11,428 nt of DNA from an uncultured Ruminococcus sp. (GTDB lineage: Bacteria; Bacillota; Clostridia; Oscillospirales; Acutalibacteraceae). Positions 6,500 through 11,428 of the stretch are shown here, in pieces; within the stretch, counting starts at the first letter, position 1; each line of letters begins with the position of its first letter. Made by a program: the position numbers and the translations under genes. Location of the stretch: positions 1 to 11,428 of the forward strand of contig CADCQO010000207.1 in assembly GCA_902803585.1 (NCBI GenBank), written 5' to 3'. Under the pieces are notes generated by a model. That model had not been told where the DNA came from and made no database searches. It saw nothing but the letters and a program-made list of their open reading frames with translations.

Positions 6500-7036
6500 C
6501 TAAAATCGTCCCGTAAATTTTGTAACAAAATTGTTAATTTTATTTCCATACGTTCTGAAAAAGATTGTGACAGCGCAATCATACAGAAGAAATATCACAT
6601 TCAGTATTGCCAGAAAGACAGCAGGCAGATGAATTCCGAAAATGTTAAAGCTCTCTTCCGGCAGAGAAAAGACAAATATCACCAGACAATAGACGCTGAC
6701 AGCCGCCGCATTAAACAGCAGGACTTTGGCGGCATATGCCAGTACCTTCGGCAGTTTTTCAAGAAGCTCTTTCAGAAGCGGATAAAATCCGAGAAAACAC
6801 ACAAAGCACAGCGAAGCTTCTCTGTCTGCACACAGAAAAAGGCTCAGAAGGGATACTGCCCCATATGAAGCCCAAGCGTAAGAACGTCCCACCGTAAAGG
6901 AAAGAATATATATGATGATTCCTGCCGCTGCGGGAAACGTGTACAAGCCTATCGGAACAATATTGGAAAGAATGAGCACTACTGCGGCCAGTGCCGTCAT
7001 AAGACCGCTCAAAGCTATTTTCTGCGTCTGTTTCAT
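6500..7036 (-). CDS. Integral membrane protein resembling ECF-transporter S components
   Basis: The 178-residue product has about five hydrophobic segments (roughly 8-27, 32-53, 60-80, 102-130 and 139-165). The N-terminus, M-K-Q-T-Q-K-I-A-L-S-G-L-M-T-A-L, resembles the K-x-x-x-x-A-x-x-A-x-x-x-A-L opening of substrate-binding S components such as those for vitamins. In energy-coupling-factor transporters that subunit works with a shared EcfT/EcfA module, and no such genes are in this window. The substrate is unknown and the S-component reading is inference. The frame is open to 7135, overlapping the J-domain gene. I place the start at the ATG 7036 behind AAAGGAGG (7051-7058), although the 14-nt spacing is long; the adjacent in-frame GTG at 7039 has 11 nt. 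A terminator-like hairpin sits directly before this ribosome-binding site. Confidence 0.72.
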   Translation of the reverse strand: MKQTQKIALSGLMTALAAVVLILSNIVPIGLYTFPAAAGIIIYILSFTVGRSYAWASYGAVSLLSLFLCADREASLCFVCFLGFYPLLKELLEKLPKVLAYAAKVLLFNAAAVSVYCLVIFVFSLPEESFNIFGIHLPAVFLAILNVIFLLYDCAVTIFFRTYGNKINNFVTKFTGRF

Positions 7037-7050
7037 CACAGCCTGCAAAG

Positions 7051-7058
7051 CCTCCTTT
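7051..7058 (-). promoter_or_regulatory. Ribosome-binding site abutting the upstream terminator
   Basis: AAAGGAGG on the minus strand begins immediately after the T-tract of the hairpin at 7059-7095 and precedes the membrane-protein start at 7036/7039. A transcript ended at the hairpin would lack it, so it can only be used by read-through RNA. Confidence 0.7.
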
Positions 7059-7095
7059 AAAAAAAGGGAAACCCTCATCTCTGACGAGGATTCCC
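7059..7095 (-). terminator. Terminator or attenuator after the J-domain gene
   Basis: On the minus strand a stem of about 9 bp with a small internal defect (GGGAA with TTCCC, then CC and TC pairing with GGG/GA) covers 7066-7095. It is followed by seven T residues (7059-7065). It lies 13 nt after the J-domain stop. No promoter fits between it and the next gene, so it probably sets a read-through ratio. Confidence 0.75.
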
Positions 7096-7107
7096 CGCAT
7101 ACTTTTG

Positions 7108-7704
7108 TTATCCCCAGCCCCTGCAGCAATGGCACAAACAGTCAGAGCACAACAGGCAGGTACAGACATCACAGCAGCCGCAGTCGGGTGTGACTTGTGC
7201 ATTGGGATTATAACCGCCCTGTGTACCGGAACGCTGCTGCTGTACACGCCGATAAAGTGACTGATACTCTACATTGTTCGGATCCATGCGACAAGCCGTC
7301 TGGAAATAGTTATAGGCATCTTCCAGCCAGCCTTTCTGATAAACCACAACGCCCATCAAATAATACCATTCCGCATCACGCTGGTCAGAAGGAATGGCAG
7401 ACAGCGCTGCCTCCGCTCCGCTGAAATCGCCGCTGTTAATCATCGCACGGATATGTGCATAGCCTGAACGGTTCTGATGATAAGAAGCGTAATTCTGTCC
7501 CTGACTTTTTGCCCTTTTGCGTTCCTCAAGAATCTTGTCGTAAGCCTCGTTGATTTCCTTCATTTTTTCCGAAGCAACGTCCGCCAAAGGACTGTTGATA
7601 TATTTATCGGGGTGATATTTTTTTGCCAGATCCCGATAGGCTTTCTTTACTTCTTCGTCCGTCGCAGACGGCGATACGCCCAACACGCTATACGGATCAT
7701 TCAT
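7108..7704 (-). CDS. J-domain/TPR protein with Cys-rich tail
   Basis: The 198-residue protein opens with a J domain (about 1-65) carrying Y-H-P-D-K (30-34), the H-P-D being the part that stimulates Hsp70/DnaK ATPase. A flexible Gln/Asn-rich linker follows. Residues about 84-158 hold helical repeats, including a clear TPR (A-E-W-Y-Y-L-M-G onward, with A-C-R-M-D-P-N-N). The last 24 residues carry ten cysteines between 175 and 194, in C-x-C-C, C-x-C and C-C patterns, suggesting metal binding or thiol chemistry. It lacks the G/F region, central zinc finger and C-terminal substrate domains of DnaJ, so it is a specialised co-chaperone. The start at 7704 follows AAAGGA at 9 nt; the frame's longer start is a TTG upstream of that site. 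It lies 47 nt after the Cys-tailed gene and before the attenuated membrane gene. Confidence 0.88.
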   Translation of the reverse strand: MNDPYSVLGVSPSATDEEVKKAYRDLAKKYHPDKYINSPLADVASEKMKEINEAYDKILEERKRAKSQGQNYASYHQNRSGYAHIRAMINSGDFSGAEAALSAIPSDQRDAEWYYLMGVVVYQKGWLEDAYNYFQTACRMDPNNVEYQSLYRRVQQQRSGTQGGYNPNAQVTPDCGCCDVCTCLLCSDCLCHCCRGWG

Positions 7705-7713
7705 AGCTTTCTT

Positions 7714-7719
7714 TCCTTT
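7714..7719 (-). promoter_or_regulatory. Ribosome-binding site fixing the J-domain protein start
   Basis: AAAGGA, 9 nt upstream of the ATG at 7704. It sits inside the longer frame that begins with TTG at 7722, which is therefore rejected. Confidence 0.75.
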
Positions 7720-7751
7720 CAAATCCTGCCCAAACAGGCATTATTTCCCTT

Positions 7752-8204
7752 TTACGAGAATTCCATACAGCATTCACAACATTCACAGAAAGCCGCAATA
7801 CCGCACGATGAAGCCTCTTCCTCCCTGTCAACACTGCTTTGTGCATCATCACGCCGCTTTTTCCGCAGAAACAGCGTACTCCCCGCTTTGCGGATATCGT
7901 CCCTGAAACGTCCGAATGCGGCATTGCTGCTGTCCTTCTGGCAGGCAAGCGATGCCATCTGTTCCGCAGAAACAAAATGTCCGTGCAGAAGCAGAAAAAC
8001 CGCTGTGAGCAAACATCCGTATGCGTCCTCCCTGTCTTGCTGCCGTATACACAAAAACGCCTTCTGTGCCTCCTGCACTTCCGTTTTACGCAGTGCATTC
8101 AGAACAGGCACATACTGACTGTCTGACGGTATACCGGTCAAAGCCTGCGCTGCCACTGACAAAAATATTTTTTTATCTTCTGTCGCCATTTTCGAGATAG
8201 TCAT
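7752..8204 (-). CDS. Small helical (TPR-like) protein with Cys-rich C-terminus
   Basis: I do not recognise the 150-residue product. It is soluble and helical. Residues about 60-108 look like degenerate TPR helices (A-V-F-L-L-L-H-G-H-F-V-S-A-E-Q-M-A-S-L-A), and a charged Lys/Arg/Asp/Glu stretch follows. The last 17 residues, starting at S-C-G, contain six cysteines (C-E-C-C-E-C-C near the end), a smaller version of the tail on the neighbouring J-domain protein. The start is uncertain. The ATG at 8204 has an AGGG 6 nt upstream and overlaps the preceding gene by 32 bases. The ATG at 8189 would overlap it by 17 bases but has no ribosome-binding site. Either way the overlap implies translational coupling to the DUF5685-type gene. 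Confidence 0.72.
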   Translation of the reverse strand: MTISKMATEDKKIFLSVAAQALTGIPSDSQYVPVLNALRKTEVQEAQKAFLCIRQQDREDAYGCLLTAVFLLLHGHFVSAEQMASLACQKDSSNAAFGRFRDDIRKAGSTLFLRKKRRDDAQSSVDREEEASSCGIAAFCECCECCMEFS

Positions 8205-9096
8205 AATAATCCCTGTCCTTCTTGCGGCACTTTTTGTGGTGCTCTTTGGATTTCTTCTTTGCGAACAAACAGTACTTCTGTTGAAATGATAACCCATGAT
8301 ATACAATATTGTCAAGAATTTCTTTATATGCTGTCAATTCTAACAAATCATATGCCAGCAAAAGCTGTGAAACCGTCATATTCAACACATTGTTACAGTA
8401 CAGCATGATGTTTTCAGGTTCTTCCTGCTGTTTCGTGCGAAAGGGGTTGAAATTGCCCTTTCTGATATCCTTTTCCAGATCATCTGCCGCATCCATCAGG
8501 TAAATCCACCTGCCGAGCTGATAGCCGAAATGACTGAGAATCTGCTGTTCTTCGGGCTTTTCCGACAAACGACGGCACAAAGACGACAGCATGACCGCTG
8601 TAGGATCAGCCGCTTTGTCTACACCGCTTCCGGCAGCTTCGGCTTCTCTCTGCCTCTGCATCATCACCCGACAGTCCTCGTCAATCGCAGGATAAGCCTT
8701 TGCCGCCTTGCGGTAGTTTCTTTTCATCAGTTTTCTGAGCAGGCGGGCACTTGTTCTTTTCCAGAAACCGCTGTCCTGAATGGTATCCGTGAGTTTGTAA
8801 TACGTCATGAGAACAGAAACAGCCCCTGCCAGACGGAACCCTTCACCGCCGCCATCACAGAACATACATTTTTTCAGGGGATTGACCACACACCGCCCTT
8901 TATGTACCGTACAGGTTTCTTTTTTCAGTGAGAACGACACCATCGCCAGCATAGTGCAGTCATAGCTCAGCGTCAGACATGACAGCAGTCCGTAATCCTT
9001 GCCGAGATGCCTGCACAATCCGCAGTATACGCTTTTGTATAATGTATACTCACGGACTTTGAGTTCGTCCTTTTCGGGTCTGAGATAGCCGAACAA
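8173..9096 (-). CDS. DUF5685-type protein (Cys-pair, all-helical), TTG start
   Basis: The 307-residue product matches my memory of the DUF5685 family of Clostridia, whose members open with F-G-Y-x-R-P and a Y-C-G-L-C motif. Here the N-terminus is (M)-F-G-Y-L-R-P, then Y24-C-G-L-C28. More cysteines follow at 62, 69, 77 and 80 (C-M-F-C). The rest is helical, with Y200-x-x-D-A-A-D-D-L-x-K-D-I-x-K-G-N-F-N-P (about 199-218), which resembles the second Asp-rich motif of squalene/phytoene synthases. The tail is very Lys-rich. The frame is open into uvrA up to 9267, but AAAGGAG (9106-9112) sits 9 nt before a TTG at 9096 that gives exactly the family N-terminus, so the rare TTG start is preferred. Function is unknown; the neighbours suggest a maturation or chaperone-linked role. 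Confidence 0.83.
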   Translation of the reverse strand: MFGYLRPEKDELKVREYTLYKSVYCGLCRHLGKDYGLLSCLTLSYDCTMLAMVSFSLKKETCTVHKGRCVVNPLKKCMFCDGGGEGFRLAGAVSVLMTYYKLTDTIQDSGFWKRTSARLLRKLMKRNYRKAAKAYPAIDEDCRVMMQRQREAEAAGSGVDKAADPTAVMLSSLCRRLSEKPEEQQILSHFGYQLGRWIYLMDAADDLEKDIRKGNFNPFRTKQQEEPENIMLYCNNVLNMTVSQLLLAYDLLELTAYKEILDNIVYHGLSFQQKYCLFAKKKSKEHHKKCRKKDRDYYDYLENGDRR

Positions 9097-9105
9097 TCCT
9101 TTTCT

Positions 9106-9112
9106 CTCCTTT
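9106..9112 (-). promoter_or_regulatory. Ribosome-binding site that selects the TTG start
   Basis: AAAGGAG with 9-nt spacing to TTG at 9096. No in-frame ATG lies near it; the first internal ATG would delete the Y-C-G-L-C motif. Confidence 0.8.
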
Positions 9113-9190
9113 ATCACAACAATCCGGTCAGCCTGCTGAGGGCAGGAACACAGCCCTGCCACAGTTTTCCTTTTTCTGTCTGACACGATA

Positions 9191-11428
9191 TTACAGCATT
9201 TTTCTGAGATACTGTCCTGTATAAGATGCTTCGCAGGCGGCGATTTCCTCCGGTGTGCCCTCGGCAATCACCATTCCTCCGCCGTCACCGCCTTCAGGGC
9301 CAAGATCAATAATATAATCGGCTGTTTTGATCAGATCCAGATTATGCTCGATAACCACTACTGTGTTGCCGTTATCCGCAAATTTCTGGAGTACCTCGAT
9401 CAGCCGGTGTACATCGGCAATATGCAGTCCGGTAGTGGGTTCGTCCAGAATATAGATGGTTCTGCCCGTAGAACGGCGGGATAACTCCGCCGCCAGCTTG
9501 ATGCGCTGTGCTTCACCGCCCGACAGCGTTGTAGAGGGCTGTCCGATCTTGATATAGCCCAGTCCCACATCATACAGCGTTCTCAGCTTGTTGTAGATGC
9601 GGCTGTGGTTGGCAAAAAACGCACAGCCCTCCTCTACCGTCATTTCCAGTACGTCATAAATCGACTTTCCCCTGTATTTTACTTCAAGCGTTTCACGGTT
9701 GTAGCGTTTGCCGCCGCACACGTCACACGGAACATATACATCAGGCAGAAAGTGCATTTCTATCTTAATGATACCGTCACCCTGACACGCCTCACAGCGT
9801 CCGCCCTTGACATTGAAGGAAAATCTGCCTGAGCTGAAACCGTGCTTTTTGGCTTCGTTGGTCTGGGCAAACAGCTCTCTGATGTCTGTGAAAACGCCTG
9901 TATAGGTAGCAGGATTGGAGCGGGGCGTTCTGCCGATAGGTGACTGGTTAATGTCGATCACCTTGTCCAGATACTCTGTACCGGTAATTTTATCGCACTG
10001 AACCGGCAGAGGTCTTGCGCCGTTCAGGTCAGCCGACAATTGTTTATAGAGTATCTCGTTGATGAGCGAGGATTTGCCCGAACCTGATACGCCGGTGACG
10101 CAGACAAATTTTCCCAGAGGAATTTCCACATCAATGTTTCTCAGGTTGTTCTGACGGGCACCATAGATTTTCAGCTTCTGACCACTGCCCTCCCGCCTGT
10201 GTTCCGGTACGGGAACAGACAGCTTACGGCTGAGATACTGCCCTGTCAGCGAGCGGTCACAGGCTTTTATTGCTTCGATATCGCCCGCACAGACCAGTTC
10301 ACCGCCGTGAATGCCCGCTCCTGGTCCGATGTCTATAATATAATCTGCCGCTTTCATGGTATCCTCGTCATGTTCTACCACGATAACGGTATTTCCTGTA
10401 TCACGCAGGCTTTTGAGGGTAGCAATCAGCTTATCGTTGTCCCGCTGGTGCAGACCGATGCTCGGCTCGTCGAGAATGTACAGTACACCCGACAGTGCCG
10501 AGCCAATCTGTGTTGCCAGACGGATACGCTGACTTTCGCCGCCCGACAACGTGCCAGCTGAACGTGACAGGGTAAGATACGACAGTCCGACACTGTTCAG
10601 AAAGCTCAGACGGCTGTCAATTTCTTTGGTGATTGCCGATGCAATCAGCTTTTCACGGTCTGTCAGGCGTGATTCTGCCGAGAAACGCAAAGCCTGCTCT
10701 ACTGACATATCGCAGTATTCGCTGATATTCAGACCGCCGACCGTTACTGCCAGACTTTCCGGTGAAAGTCTTCTGCCCTGACAAGCGTCACACGGAACCG
10801 CTGACATATAGCTCTCGATTTCCGCCTTCACCCAGCTGCTTTGTGTTTCACGGAAACGTCTTTCGAGATTATTCACGATTCCCTCGAAATCCGTCTGATA
10901 GATACCCGAACCGTACTCGTTTTTACGGTGAACGGTTATTTTCTCGCCCTTCGTGCCGTAAAACAGGATATCAACAATTTCCTGCGGCAAATCCCTGAAA
11001 GGCGTGTCCAGTGAAAAATGATACTGCTGCGCCAGCGCTTCAAAGTACATCGAGGCAATTGTACTGCCGTCCATCGCCCAGCCGCTGCCCTTGATAGCAC
11101 CCTGCCGCACTGATTTTGTGGGATCAGGGACAAGCCGGTTAAGGTCAATCTGCAAAAATACGCCCAGACCCGTACATTTTTTACAAGCACCGAAAGGATT
11201 ATTGAATGAGAACATACGGGGACTCAGTTCATCTATGCTGACGCCATGCTCCGGACAAGCATAATTCTGTGAAAAAAGAATATCCTCTCCGTCCTGCACC
11301 GCGACTGCCACCAGACCGCCCGACAATTTGGCGGCAACCTCTATGGAATCTGCCAGTCGGGGACGGATCTCCGGTTTGATGACCAATCTGTCCACGACAA
11401 TTTCAAGCGTGTGCTTCTTGTTCTTTTC
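9191..11428 (-). CDS. uvrA: Excinuclease ABC subunit A, N-terminus beyond the window
   Basis: UvrA is the DNA-damage sensor of nucleotide excision repair. It dimerises, loads UvrB on lesions and has two ABC ATPase modules. The frame is open to the window edge, so the first roughly 200 residues are missing, including the first Walker A; 745 codons are visible. Residues numbered from the edge: K-N-K-K-H near the start, a zinc site (C58, C82, C85), the first L-S-G-G-E signature (294-298) with L-D-E-P Walker B, then the second Walker A G-V-S-G-S-G-K-S (446-453). The C-terminal zinc module follows (C545, C548, C568, C571), then the second L-S-G-G-E (635-639) and L-D-E-P. All these elements are intact. 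It ends with TAA, 94 bases before the DUF5685-type start, with no clear terminator between, so read-through into the downstream genes is likely. Confidence 0.97.
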   Translation of the reverse strand, partial: EKNKKHTLEIVVDRLVIKPEIRPRLADSIEVAAKLSGGLVAVAVQDGEDILFSQNYACPEHGVSIDELSPRMFSFNNPFGACKKCTGLGVFLQIDLNRLVPDPTKSVRQGAIKGSGWAMDGSTIASMYFEALAQQYHFSLDTPFRDLPQEIVDILFYGTKGEKITVHRKNEYGSGIYQTDFEGIVNNLERRFRETQSSWVKAEIESYMSAVPCDACQGRRLSPESLAVTVGGLNISEYCDMSVEQALRFSAESRLTDREKLIASAITKEIDSRLSFLNSVGLSYLTLSRSAGTLSGGESQRIRLATQIGSALSGVLYILDEPSIGLHQRDNDKLIATLKSLRDTGNTVIVVEHDEDTMKAADYIIDIGPGAGIHGGELVCAGDIEAIKACDRSLTGQYLSRKLSVPVPEHRREGSGQKLKIYGARQNNLRNIDVEIPLGKFVCVTGVSGSGKSSLINEILYKQLSADLNGARPLPVQCDKITGTEYLDKVIDINQSPIGRTPRSNPATYTGVFTDIRELFAQTNEAKKHGFSSGRFSFNVKGGRCEACQGDGIIKIEMHFLPDVYVPCDVCGGKRYNRETLEVKYRGKSIYDVLEMTVEEGCAFFANHSRIYNKLRTLYDVGLGYIKIGQPSTTLSGGEAQRIKLAAELSRRSTGRTIYILDEPTTGLHIADVHRLIEVLQKFADNGNTVVVIEHNLDLIKTADYIIDLGPEGGDGGGMVIAEGTPEEIAACEASYTGQYLRKML

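Noticed and set aside
6488..6868. Plus-strand frame opposite the membrane-protein gene
   Set aside because: It is rich in Lys/Gln/His without domain features, opposite a clear multi-span membrane protein with its own ribosome-binding site.
7477..8126. Plus-strand open frames opposite the J-domain and Cys-tailed genes
   Set aside because: They lack ribosome-binding sites and recognisable domains, and lie entirely opposite well-supported genes.
9141..9175. GGCAGG/CCTGCC hairpin followed by a T-rich stretch on the plus strand
   Set aside because: No plus-strand gene ends here, and on the minus strand no T-tract follows, so it is not a terminator of uvrA. It could at most stop antisense transcripts.
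9097..9267. Extension of the DUF5685-type frame into uvrA
   Set aside because: It would overlap the uvrA end by 77 bases; the TTG start has a good ribosome-binding site and the family N-terminus.

Overview
The window looks like chromosomal DNA from a Gram-positive member of the Clostridia, most likely Ruminococcus or a close relative in the Oscillospiraceae. The reasons are extended AAAGGAG ribosome-binding sites, compact sigma-70-type promoters, U-tract terminators, a secreted SH3/Big_2/lysozyme protein, and a DUF5685-type gene beside a J-domain gene. This placement is inference from protein style, not from a marker gene. Both ends cut through genes: a PlsC-like acyltransferase on the left (its 3' end) and uvrA on the right (its 5' end missing).

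Layout from left to right. (1) 1-339 (+) is the tail of a lysophospholipid acyltransferase. It meets the minus-strand gene 417-872 at a shared bidirectional terminator (370-418). (2) 417-872 (-) is an unrecognised 151-residue helical protein, read from a perfect-consensus promoter (1029-1057) through a leader of about 150 nt. (3) 1139-1846 (-) is a PPP-family metallophosphatase with its own extended -10 promoter. (4) 2099-2620 (+) encodes a secreted, low-complexity, Lys/Arg/Ser-rich protein, followed by a repeat-rich spacer and a probable terminator. (5) 3019-3726 (+) is a RadC-like JAB/MPN protein. It converges on (6) 3847-6246 (-), a secreted modular muramidase: two SH3 domains, four Big_2-like repeats, another Ig-like domain and a GH24 lysozyme domain. 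Genes 5 and 6 share a 20-bp-stem terminator.

(7) From 11428 down to about 6500 is one long minus-strand gene train: uvrA (partial), a DUF5685-type protein starting at TTG, a small helical protein with a Cys-rich tail that overlaps it, a J-domain/TPR protein with a very Cys-rich tail, and a membrane protein resembling ECF-transporter S components. A terminator hairpin ends directly against the ribosome-binding site of the last gene, which looks like attenuation of the final gene.

Most of the window is ordinary housekeeping and cell-envelope content. The part most worth a second look is the three-gene module 7108-9096 (DUF5685, Cys-tailed helical protein, Cys-tailed J-domain protein) with the attenuator-like junction to the membrane protein. 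For six genes the longest open frame overstates the protein, and the start codon was chosen from a ribosome-binding site or promoter lying inside the frame. No tRNA, rRNA, CRISPR array, insertion sequence or phage gene cluster was seen.
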